Shown here piece after piece: positions 1 through 5,266 of a stretch of DNA of 5,266 nucleotides. Made by a program: the position numbers and the translations under genes. The stretch's first letter is position 1; each line of letters opens with the position of its first letter. A model generated the notes under the pieces. It did no database searches. It saw only the letters and a list, made by a program, of their open reading frames with translations, and was not told where the DNA came from. This stretch comes from Bacillota bacterium (lineage in GTDB: Bacteria; Bacillota; Desulfotomaculia; Desulfotomaculales; JAJYZD01), in the NCBI GenBank assembly GCA_021800315.1, contig JAJYZD010000247.1, positions 1 through 5,266 of the forward strand. Direction: 5' to 3'.

Positions 1-1160
1 GCGGAAAAACCACCCTCTTGCGAATGATCGCCGGACTCGAGCGTCCCGACCAGGGGCGGCTGACCCTCGACGGCGCGATCCTGGATGATGTTCCGGGCGG
101 AATCCACCTCCCTCCGGAGTTGAGACGGATGGGCATGGTATTCCAAGACTATGCCCTATGGCCGCACCTGACGGTCCGGCAGAACGTGGCCATGCCGCTC
201 CATGCCGGTCGCCGGCGGATCAAGGACCGGACGGAGGCCCGTGACCGGGTGGACGGCTTGTTGCGCCTCTGCGCGATTGAAGCGTTTGGGACGCGGTATC
301 CGGCCCAGCTGTCCGGAGGACAGCAACAACGCGTGGCCCTGGCCAGGGCCCTGGCCGGCCGGCCCGGGGTGCTGTTGCTGGATGAGCCCTTCAGTGCCTT
401 GGACGCCGGAATAAGCCGGGCTTTGCGGGACGAAACCGGCGTTATCGTACGGGAACAGGGAATCACGGTGATCCAGGTGACCCACGACCAGGAGGAGGCA
501 TTTTCCTCAGCCGATCGCGTGATCGTCATGAACGACGGAATCATCGTTCAAAGCGGTCCGCCGGCCCAGCTATACGCCGCGCCGGCCGATCGCTTCGTCG
601 CTTCGTTCATCGGGCGGGTCAACTTGCTGGAGGCGGTCGCCGTCCCGGAAGGAGACCGCCTGACGGTACGACTGCAAACCGCGGGGCCGCCCGTTCGTTT
701 GTCCGGACGGGTCCTCCCCCGGGAGCCCGGCGACGGCTGGCTCATGATCCGCCCGGAACACCTGACCATGGAGCCCTTTAATCCTGGTCCGGAGCCCGAA
801 CCCGCCTTCGGCCCCGGGGGAACAACCGGTGAGCGGTCCGTCCTCACGGGTCGCGTTCGTGCCTGTCACTTTGCGTTGGACAAATACCGCATCCAGGTTC
901 ATTCCCCGGATGCCGGCCTGGTGACCTGTTACTCCGGGAAACCTTACGCACCCGATACGCCTGTCCGCCTCCTGTGCCCGGCGGACGGGTGGTCGTGGCT
1001 CCCCCGTACGGCCGGGGAATCCCGGCCCGGCACCGGAACCGGTAACGACACCGTTCGGCGCGCCGAAAGCGGGAAGACCGCCCCGGGAAAAGGTACCGGC
1101 CGTCTTACTCCCTGGAACCGGGCCCGGCAACGGAACATGGAATCGGAGGGGCGGTATTGA
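1..1160 (+). CDS. ABC transporter ATP-binding protein, Fe3+/phosphonate/polyamine type (5' partial)
   Basis: This is the ATPase that powers an importer at the inner face of the membrane. The window opens inside the Walker A motif (GKTT at nt 3-14), so the start codon lies upstream; the ATG at 18 is internal. Following in order are the Q-loop (VFQDYALWP, glutamine at 144-146), the signature LSGGQQQR (309-332), Walker B LLLLDEP (aspartate at 381-383) with the D-loop SALD, and the H-loop histidine (483-485). All catalytic motifs are intact. After about nt 600 comes a TOBE-like C-terminal region (GRVNLLEA, then IRPEHL at about 748-765), as in FbpC, PotA and PhnT-type ATPases. The last 50 or so residues (from about nt 1005) are a Gly/Thr/Arg/Pro-rich tail with no family resemblance that I can see. 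The stop is followed almost at once by the PhoU-like ORF, and the SBP and permease genes downstream complete the transporter. The exact substrate cannot be read from the ATPase. Confidence 0.93.
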   Translation, partial: GKTTLLRMIAGLERPDQGRLTLDGAILDDVPGGIHLPPELRRMGMVFQDYALWPHLTVRQNVAMPLHAGRRRIKDRTEARDRVDGLLRLCAIEAFGTRYPAQLSGGQQQRVALARALAGRPGVLLLDEPFSALDAGISRALRDETGVIVREQGITVIQVTHDQEEAFSSADRVIVMNDGIIVQSGPPAQLYAAPADRFVASFIGRVNLLEAVAVPEGDRLTVRLQTAGPPVRLSGRVLPREPGDGWLMIRPEHLTMEPFNPGPEPEPAFGPGGTTGERSVLTGRVRACHFALDKYRIQVHSPDAGLVTCYSGKPYAPDTPVRLLCPADGWSWLPRTAGESRPGTGTGNDTVRRAESGKTAPGKGTGRLTPWNRARQRNMESEGRY

Positions 1161-1163
1161 GAT

Positions 1164-1454
1164 ATGGCCGCCGGGTCTTACGACGGGACCATGGCCGAAG
1201 TACGGATGGACATCCTGCGTACGGGCGCCCACGTGGAACATTCGGTTCGCCGGTCGGTCCAGGCGCTGGCCGGCCGGGACCCGGTGCCGGCGGCCCGGGT
1301 CATCATCAACGACGAACGGCAAGACGGGTTCCGCCGGTCCAGCGGGGACCGGTGCGCCGGCCTTGTCGCCATGCGGCAAAGTCCCCGCTGCGTACCCCGG
1401 GGCGCCTACCTGGTCCATGCGGCCGACGGCTTGGAGAGGAAAGGAGAAACGTGA
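1164..1454 (+). CDS. truncated, degenerate PhoU-like protein (probable gene relic)
   Basis: PhoU is a cytoplasmic protein made of two three-helix bundles. It links the Pst phosphate importer to the PhoR kinase and normally has about 220 residues. This ORF has 96. Residues 5-54 follow the PhoU N-terminal helix pattern: SYDGTMAEVRMDILRTG, then VEHSVRRSVQAL, then ARVIINDERQD, where intact proteins have an (L/I)R(M)G...VEEAL..AV.AL...D...A..VI..D..ID pattern. Residues 64-95 (CAGLVAMRQ...DGLERKGE) correspond to the family's ..L.A.QQPVARDLR...DLERIGD. However, the VARDLR segment is replaced by PRCVPRG and the final Asp by Glu, so metal- and partner-binding residues are lost, and the second bundle is absent. 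The ATG at 1164 is preceded by GGAGGGG at 1145-1151, 12 nt away, which is a wide spacing. The stop abuts the next gene's TTG. It may be a decaying gene or a one-bundle derivative. The relationship rests on by-eye pattern matching. Confidence 0.6.
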   Translation: MAAGSYDGTMAEVRMDILRTGAHVEHSVRRSVQALAGRDPVPAARVIINDERQDGFRRSSGDRCAGLVAMRQSPRCVPRGAYLVHAADGLERKGET

Positions 1455-2489
1455 TTGAAGACGAAAAACGTGCTCCGGCGCGGACGGTCTCCCTGGATCG
1501 CCACGCTGGCCGCCGGTTTTGTACTCATGGGGATTCTCGCGGGGTGCGCAACGCAGCCGTCCGCTGCCCGGAAGGTGAATAAGGCGGCCGGCGGGCAGGT
1601 GGTTGTGTATACGGCCGGACCCAAAAACCTGGCCGATCAGTTGGCCAGGTCCTTTCAGCGGCAAACCGGTGTCCGTGTCCTGATGTTCCAAAGTACCACC
1701 GGAAAAGTGCTGGGACGGCTGGAGGCCGAGTCGGCTCATCCCCGGGCCGATGTGGTTATCCTGGCCGACTGGTCGGCGGGTGACTACCTGATGAAACAGG
1801 GGCTGACCTATCCCTACCGCCCGCATCAGGACGGCAACGCCATCTGGCGGGGACCCGGCGGTAACTATGTGGCGTACAGTGCGTCCGCGCTGGGGATCAC
1901 CTACAATACCCTCCTGGTTAAGCGGCCTCCGGCCGCTTGGAGCAGCCTGACGCATGCCCGCTTCCGCGACAAAGTGCTGATGCCCGACCCGGCGCTCTCC
2001 GGATCGGCCGTCGACTTCGTCGGCGGATACTTGCAAAATCATGGCGACTCGTTAGCCTTCTTCCGTGATCTGAAGGCCAATGGAGCCGCTGTGCAGGGCC
2101 CCAACGCCGAAGCGCTTGACCAGGTGGTGACGGGTGCCAAAAGCGTTGTTCTGGCCGGTGTCGATTACATGGCCTATGCCGCCAGGGCCAAGGGAGAGCC
2201 GGTCAACATCGTCTATCCGTCGAGCGGTACCGTGGTTAATCCACGTCCGGTACTGATCCTCAAATCGGCCCCCGACTTGGCCAACGCCGAAAAGTTCGAG
2301 AACTTCCTGCTGTCCCGCGCCGGCCAGCAAATCGTGGTCAAGGATTACCTGCTTCCAGGCGTTAAAGGCATTCCCGCCGGTCCTCACCGGGCACCGTTGG
2401 CGAAGATTCGTCAGTGGTCCGTCGATTGGAGCCGTTTGGCCCGGCAAAAGGCCCGCCTTGTCGAGCAGATCGACTCCCTTCTTGGCTAG
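1455..2489 (+). CDS. ABC transporter substrate-binding lipoprotein (FbpA/PhnS/AepX-like)
   Basis: This is the extracytoplasmic receptor that delivers the ligand to the permease. A basic n-region (KTKNVLRRGR), a hydrophobic stretch (residues 14-27) and the lipobox LAGC predict cleavage before Cys31 and lipid anchoring, as expected in a Gram-positive cell. The mature part has the COG1840-type layout: VVVYTAGP at 49-56, STTGKVLGRLEAE at 80-92, RADVVILAD at 97-105, DPALSGSAVDFVGGYL at 178-193, and the C-terminal FENFLLSRAGQQIV at 281-294. Its 344 residues are a normal length. Ferric-binding FbpA proteins carry two adjacent tyrosines near the hinge; here the equivalent-looking stretch is VDYMAY (236-241), without a Tyr-Tyr pair. 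This leans away from classical Fe3+ binding and towards an organic phosphonate or another anion, but does not prove it. The TTG start at 1455 follows AAAGGAG (1440-1446) by 8 nt and abuts the preceding stop. Its 3' end overlaps the permease ORF. Confidence 0.88.
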   Translation: MKTKNVLRRGRSPWIATLAAGFVLMGILAGCATQPSAARKVNKAAGGQVVVYTAGPKNLADQLARSFQRQTGVRVLMFQSTTGKVLGRLEAESAHPRADVVILADWSAGDYLMKQGLTYPYRPHQDGNAIWRGPGGNYVAYSASALGITYNTLLVKRPPAAWSSLTHARFRDKVLMPDPALSGSAVDFVGGYLQNHGDSLAFFRDLKANGAAVQGPNAEALDQVVTGAKSVVLAGVDYMAYAARAKGEPVNIVYPSSGTVVNPRPVLILKSAPDLANAEKFENFLLSRAGQQIVVKDYLLPGVKGIPAGPHRAPLAKIRQWSVDWSRLARQKARLVEQIDSLLG

Positions 2490-4197
2490 GGCGGTGCCTG
2501 CCGCGCAGACGGCCCTGCGCCGGATGCTGCGTCCCGATATCGGGGCCGCGATATTGGTCGCGTTTCTCCTTGGTCTTCCGATCCTGTCCGTGCTGGCGCA
2601 AGGGCTCCTGCCCGCCGGGAGAGGCGCCTCCTGGCAGACCGCGGAAATCGGGCGGGCCACCGTGAATTCGCTGACGCTGGGGGCGCTGGTCACCCTCATG
2701 AGTACCACGCTGGCGGTACCGTTGGCGGTGATAGCGGAGAGGACGCCGCTCGGAAGGATCCCGGGGTGGGATATCCTGTGGGTGATTCCGTTCACGGCGC
2801 CGCCCTATCTTACGTCCATGGGGTGGATTCTGGCAACGGAGCCGGCGGGCGGCTATCTCTCGCCGTGGCTCGCGACGGTCCCGTTTTTGTCGCGGGCTCT
2901 GTTTTCCAGCGTCGGCCTGGCCTGGATTATAGCTTTACACCTGTTCCCGGTCATGTATTTAGGGCTGCGTCAACGCATCCGCATGGTGGGCAAGGAGACC
3001 ACGGAAGCCGCCCGGGTTCACGGCTTGTCCGTCTGGAAACGTTTGATCCGGATCGACGCGCCTCTTTGGCTGCCGGCGGCGGCCGTTACCGGGACCATCG
3101 TCTTCGTCAAAACCCTGGGCGAGTTCGGGGCCCCCCTGATATTCGGATCCCTGATCCACTTTCCGGTCCTGACAACGCAAATTTACGAGGACGTGACCAG
3201 TTGGCCGGTCAACTTCCCCCTGGCCGCACGGCTGGCATCCATCCTGTTTGCCGCGGGCCTGGCCGTGTGGTGGCTCCGGGAGCGCTACGCCCTGCGCCAC
3301 CAGTACGCGCTCGTGTCGGGCCGAAGCGGTTGTGGCCGTCCCCGAAGAAGCCCCTGGGGTTTGGCGACCGCCATCGTCGCCGGCCTGTTCGTGCTGTTCG
3401 TGCTGACCAACGCCCTGGTGCTCCCTCTTGGCTCCATTCTTTGGACATCGCTCCTGCGTGTTCCGGGTCGGGGGTGGGGCTGGGCGAACCTCACCCTGCG
3501 TCATTACGGGGAACTTTTGGCCGGCGGCCGGGCCATGCACGCCCTGGTAACCACCTTTGAACTGGCCCTGGCCTCGGCGGGCATTGCCACCGGCCTGGCC
3601 TGGGTCCTCGCCTGCATCGCCCGGTTTTATCCGACGCCGTGGAGCCGGTGGACCGATTACCTGGCCCTGGTTCCCAATACGGTTCCCGACATCCTGCCCG
3701 TCATCGGCCTGATCCTGCTATGGAACGCTCCCTGGATGCCTTTTCCCCTCTATGACACGAAAGGTATGCTCGTCCTCTCCTTTGTGGTCCTGTTCCTGCC
3801 TTTCGCGCTCAGTTACCTGTCCCAGGGATTCCGGAGCCTGTCGCCCACGCTGTGGGAGGCGGCCAGAGTGCATGGTCTGGGAAGGCGGTGGCTCCTGGGC
3901 CGCCTGTTCCTTCCCCTGCTGGCGCCGGCCGCCCTGGCCGGGGCGGTAACGGTGTTCGCGGTCTCGTTTCGGGATCTCGTCGTGCCCATGCTCATCAGCC
4001 CCCCGAATGTTCAACTCGTCTCCACGTATATTTACGGCCAGTTCAACCAGGGCAGTCTTCCCCGGGGCATGGCCATGGCTTGCGCCGACATCCTCGTCGT
4101 CACCGCCTCGTATGCGGCCGCCCAACGGGCTCCGGGGCACCGGAGGGAAACAGCCCGGCCGGCCGGGGACGTTGTCCCGCCGGTTGCGCGGAGGTGA
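2458..4197 (+). CDS. ABC transporter permease with two fused membrane domains (FbpB/AepW-like)
   Basis: This is the membrane channel of the importer. At 579 residues it is double length: two BPD_transp_1-type permease domains fused in tandem, so one polypeptide can replace the usual dimer. Each half carries an EAA loop that docks on the ATPase: EAARVHGLSVWKRL at residues 183-196 and EAARVHGLGRRWLL at 468-481. Hydrophobic segments are visible around 28-50, 68-93, 104-121, 146-170, 203-228, 257-273, 301-330, 361-388, 401-422, 436-455 and 483-512, among others; the joint lies near 275-300. Fused permeases of this kind occur in Fe3+ (FbpB/FutB) and 2-aminoethylphosphonate (AepW) importers. The start is uncertain. 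TTG 2458 has AAAAGG 6 nt upstream and overlaps the SBP gene by 32 nt; TTG 2482, GTG 2494 and ATG 2524 are alternatives. I see no truncation. The gene ends in a Pro/Arg-rich tail whose last codons contain the ribosome binding site of the next gene. Confidence 0.92.
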   Translation: MSSRSTPFLARAVPAAQTALRRMLRPDIGAAILVAFLLGLPILSVLAQGLLPAGRGASWQTAEIGRATVNSLTLGALVTLMSTTLAVPLAVIAERTPLGRIPGWDILWVIPFTAPPYLTSMGWILATEPAGGYLSPWLATVPFLSRALFSSVGLAWIIALHLFPVMYLGLRQRIRMVGKETTEAARVHGLSVWKRLIRIDAPLWLPAAAVTGTIVFVKTLGEFGAPLIFGSLIHFPVLTTQIYEDVTSWPVNFPLAARLASILFAAGLAVWWLRERYALRHQYALVSGRSGCGRPRRSPWGLATAIVAGLFVLFVLTNALVLPLGSILWTSLLRVPGRGWGWANLTLRHYGELLAGGRAMHALVTTFELALASAGIATGLAWVLACIARFYPTPWSRWTDYLALVPNTVPDILPVIGLILLWNAPWMPFPLYDTKGMLVLSFVVLFLPFALSYLSQGFRSLSPTLWEAARVHGLGRRWLLGRLFLPLLAPAALAGAVTVFAVSFRDLVVPMLISPPNVQLVSTYIYGQFNQGSLPRGMAMACADILVVTASYAAAQRAPGHRRETARPAGDVVPPVARR

Positions 4198-4206
4198 GGC
4201 CGGTTG
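4190..4206 (+). promoter_or_regulatory. ribosome binding site deciding the TTG start of the response regulator
   Basis: GGAGGTGA at 4190-4197 lies over the permease stop codon (TGA 4195-4197). Its GGAGG core is 9 nt upstream of TTG 4204. It is the best Shine-Dalgarno near this gene and supports the TTG start, which gives the standard response-regulator N-terminus MARILVVDDE. The overlap suggests translational coupling of the regulator to the permease. Confidence 0.75.
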
Positions 4207-4833
4207 GCCAGGATCCTGGTTGTCGACGACGAGCCGTCGATATTGGAATTGCTCAAGGTTAACCTGGAACGGGACGGCTACGCGGTGGAAACGGCGGCCG
4301 ACGGGGTGAAGGCCCTGGAAGCGGTCGCCCGCCGCCGGCCGGACCTCGTTCTCCTGGATGTGATGCTGCCCGGTCTGGACGGCCTGGCCGTGTGCCGGGA
4401 ACTGCACCAGAATCCGTCCACCCGGGATATGCCCATCATCATGCTCAGTGCCAGGCGCGAGGAACTGGACAAGATCCTGGGTCTGGAAATGGGAGCGGAC
4501 GACTACGTTACCAAACCGTTTTCGCCCCGCGAACTGCTGTCCCGGGTCAAGGCCCGGCTGCGCCGCAATCACCCGGAGGAGGTCCCGCCCGCCCGCGGGC
4601 AGGGCCGCCTGCAACCGGGCCGCCTGGTGATCGACCCCGACCGCTATGTGGTGCTGGTGGACGGGGAGAAACTGGACCTCACCCGCAAGGAATTCGAACT
4701 CTTGCGTCTTCTGGCCACATTGGACGTGCACATCTGTTATCTCCGTCGCAAAATGGGAGATTCGCCCGGTGATCCCGGGTTGATAAGGACGGTGCGCGGG
4801 GTAGGCTACTCCCTGACCTCCAGGTTATCCTGA
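4204..4833 (+). CDS. PhoB/PhoP-like response regulator with an internal deletion in its DNA-binding domain
   Basis: The receiver domain (residues 1-121) looks complete and typical of PhoB/PhoP. It has the acidic pair D9/D10, the phosphoacceptor D52 in LLDVMLPGLDG, the switch residue S82 (MLSAR), Y101, K104-P105, and GLEMGADDYVTKPFSPRELLSRVKA. The N-terminal beta-sheet of the OmpR/PhoB winged-helix domain follows (LVIDPDRYVVLVDG), then helix 1 (LTRKEFELLRLLA, 159-171). The sequence then jumps directly to TLDVHICYLRRKMGD (172-186) and the final IRTVRGVGYSL hairpin. Intact relatives have about 27 more residues between LLA and T(V)DVHI: the turn, helix 2 (the REQLLERVWG region) and the start of the recognition helix. 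This explains 209 residues against a usual 230-240. The frame is kept, so the protein is probably made but should bind DNA poorly or not at all. Linkage to the PhoU-like ORF and to a Pho box suggests a phosphate-response role. No kinase gene follows. Confidence 0.9.
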   Translation: MARILVVDDEPSILELLKVNLERDGYAVETAADGVKALEAVARRRPDLVLLDVMLPGLDGLAVCRELHQNPSTRDMPIIMLSARREELDKILGLEMGADDYVTKPFSPRELLSRVKARLRRNHPEEVPPARGQGRLQPGRLVIDPDRYVVLVDGEKLDLTRKEFELLRLLATLDVHICYLRRKMGDSPGDPGLIRTVRGVGYSLTSRLS

Positions 4834-4967
4834 CGCCGCTAACCGCTTGCCCGCTCCCCCCCGGGGATCATCCTCAAGCGGGCTTTCCGGGCGGAGCATG
4901 GGCAGTGCGCCTGACGGGAAAGCTTTTTCCCCTGGCGCCAGGCCAGGGCATTGCTCCAGACCGGATC
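4834..4967 (+). other. intergenic stretch without a convincing gene or terminator
   Basis: No full-length gene is visible here. It holds a perfect 7-bp inverted repeat (GCCCGCT at 4849-4855 and AGCGGGC at 4877-4883, loop 21 nt) and a perfect 12-bp palindrome CCTGGCGCCAGG at 4931-4942. Neither is followed by a clear T-run, so I do not call a Rho-independent terminator. A small ORF opening at GTG 4905 (VRLTGKLFPLA) has a nearby GGAG at 4893-4896. It resembles the short basic start of many sensor kinases and could be a kinase relic, but only these few residues support that. Confidence 0.45.
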
Positions 4968-5028
4968 TTTACGGAAACTTTACTTCCCCTTACCGCACAA
5001 TTAACTTTCTCTCAACCGCCGGTTAACC
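4968..5028 (+). promoter_or_regulatory. Pho box: six direct repeats at an 11-bp period (PhoP/PhoB binding array)
   Basis: Six hexamers begin at 4968, 4979, 4990, 5001, 5012 and 5023: TTTACG, TTTACT, TTACCG, TTAACT, TCAACC and TTAACC. Each is separated by exactly five unrelated bases. Known PhoP boxes of Firmicutes are direct TTAACA-like repeats with about 5-nt spacers, and cyanobacterial boxes use CTTAACCT; both match this layout. One hexamer per helical turn on one DNA face is what tandem binding of OmpR/PhoB-family proteins needs. Six copies exceed the usual four. The last copy ends 9 nt before a TATGAT element, so bound activator would sit over the -35 region and drive transcription to the right. 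The regular spacing is seen directly; the regulator is inferred. Confidence 0.8.
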
Positions 5029-5037
5029 TTGCTCCGC

Positions 5038-5043
5038 TATGAT
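5038..5043 (+). promoter_or_regulatory. -10 element of the Pho-box promoter
   Basis: TATGAT matches the sigma-70/SigA -10 consensus at five of six bases. The expected -35 position (about 5015-5020) carries no TTGACA-like sequence and is instead covered by the Pho-box repeats. This is normal for promoters that depend on PhoB/PhoP. The transcription start would fall near 5049-5052. Confidence 0.62.
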
Positions 5044-5066
5044 CAGATCAACAGGCCCGCGGCGCG

Positions 5067-5113
5067 AAAGGAGGCTTCAGATGTCAATGGTGTTTCCGGC
5101 CGGGCAATGTTAA
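5067..5113 (+). other. strong ribosome binding site with a 10-residue ORF after the Pho promoter
   Basis: AAAGGAGG at 5067-5074 is a near-perfect Shine-Dalgarno sequence, placed 6 nt before ATG 5081. The ORF it serves encodes only MSMVFPAGQC before TAA (5111-5113). The overlapping frame (beginning about 5071) is the one that matches IS110 transposase. The site could therefore be the leftover start of the original Pho-controlled gene, interrupted at the IS junction, or a chance leader. A second in-frame ATG for the transposase remnant lies at 5107, overlapping the end of this small ORF. Confidence 0.4.
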
Positions 5114-5266
5114 CAGCCATGGTAAACGGAGAAACCGATGTCGAGCGGCTTGCTGAATCAGCCGATCGTCGGGTTCGGGCATCTGCCGAGACATTGGCTA
5201 AGGAGGGGGAGGTTGTAAAACGAGTTCCGTACCGGCTGAATACGGCTGTCTTACGGACAATGGCGA
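5071..5266 (+). mobile_element. IS110-family transposase remnant (5' truncated, runs off the window)
   Basis: The frame starting at 5071 reads EASDVNGVSGRAML, then TAMVNGETDVERLAESA and DRRVRAS. This corresponds to the segment of IS110/IS116/IS902 transposases that joins the N-terminal DEDD catalytic domain to the C-terminal Transposase_20 domain. In intact proteins it reads like SDVLGVSGRAML.AL..GE.D.E.LA.LA.GR.R. The catalytic N-terminal domain should lie upstream but is replaced by the Pho-box promoter, so the gene is broken on its 5' side, near 5065-5074. From about 5190 on (ETLAKEGEVVKRVPYRLNTAVLRTMA) I no longer recognise the family, so a second junction or strong divergence is possible. 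The frame stays open to the window end. IS110 elements have no or very short terminal inverted repeats, and none is visible here. The identification rests on the motif alone. Confidence 0.6.

Noticed and set aside
1157..1582. 141-codon + strand ORF from TTG 1157, well spaced from GGAGGGG
   Set aside because: The product is Arg/Gly/Pro-rich with no fold pattern, and it runs into the SBP gene in another frame. The PhoU-like frame from 1164 has recognisable motifs, so this is treated as a shadow despite the better ribosome binding site spacing.
570..2042. 490-codon ORF on the minus strand
   Set aside because: It lies antisense to the ATPase, PhoU-like and SBP genes, has low-complexity Pro/Gly/Arg-rich content and no recognisable motif. 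Long antisense frames are common in GC-rich coding DNA.
2766..3560. 264-codon + strand ORF overlapping the permease
   Set aside because: It lies entirely inside the permease gene in another frame. The permease frame has membrane segments and EAA motifs; this one has none.
4255..4264. GTTAACC near the start of the regulator gene as an isolated Pho half-site
   Set aside because: It is a single copy within coding sequence and has no 11-bp-spaced partners.
3718..4731. 337-codon ORF on the minus strand
   Set aside because: It is antisense to the permease and response regulator, both of which have clear family motifs. Its composition (Gln/Gly/Arg/Pro-rich) is that of a codon shadow.
4849..4883. 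Inverted repeat considered as a Rho-independent terminator after the response regulator
   Set aside because: The stem is only 7 bp with a 21-nt loop and is followed by TTTCC rather than a T-run.
4916..4948. Overlapping hairpins (GGGAAA/TTTCCC and the CCTGGCGCCAGG palindrome) considered as terminator or operator
   Set aside because: There is no U-tract after the stem, and short palindromes of this composition are expected by chance in GC-rich DNA.
1..5266. CRISPR arrays, tRNA or rRNA genes, riboswitches
   Set aside because: No spaced long repeats, cloverleaf or conserved rRNA segments were seen; the only regular array is the 11-bp Pho box.

Overview
The window is GC-rich DNA (about 60-65% G+C by eye). 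It is densely packed on the + strand, uses TTG starts repeatedly, and has GGAGG-type ribosome binding sites. The likely source is a high-GC Gram-positive bacterium, probably a Clostridia/Peptococcaceae-like or related Firmicute. That is an inference from style, from the PhoB/PhoP-type regulator and from the TTAAC-type Pho box; no sequence here fixes the taxon.

Positions 1-4833 hold one tightly packed + strand run. It contains: (i) the 3' part of an ABC transporter ATPase of the ferric iron / 2-aminoethylphosphonate / polyamine type, cut by the window edge inside its Walker A motif; (ii) a short, degenerate ORF that reads as the first half of PhoU; (iii) a lipoprotein substrate-binding protein of the FbpA/PhnS/AepX type; (iv) a double-length permease with two fused membrane domains; and (v) an OmpR/PhoB-type response regulator whose DNA-binding domain lacks about 27 residues. 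Genes are spaced by 0-6 nt or overlap, so they were probably transcribed together. The operon promoter lies upstream of the window.

Positions 4834-5080 are intergenic. They hold six TTAAC-like hexamers at an exact 11-bp period (4968-5028), nine bases upstream of a TATGAT -10 element. This is what a strong PhoP/PhoB-activated promoter looks like. Downstream, instead of a recognisable pst or pho gene, the frame from about 5071 to the window end reads as the middle of an IS110-family transposase, truncated at its 5' side.

Taken together, this looks like a phosphate-starvation-linked uptake locus: importer, PhoU-like remnant, PhoB-like regulator and Pho box. The transport genes look intact, while the signalling genes (PhoU, regulator, missing kinase) look eroded and an IS110 remnant sits just behind the Pho promoter. 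The substrate is not established; an organophosphonate or other phosphorus compound is favoured by context, and ferric iron is the main alternative. I found no clearly novel system. The Pho box array, the regulator deletion and the PhoU relic are the most worthwhile points.
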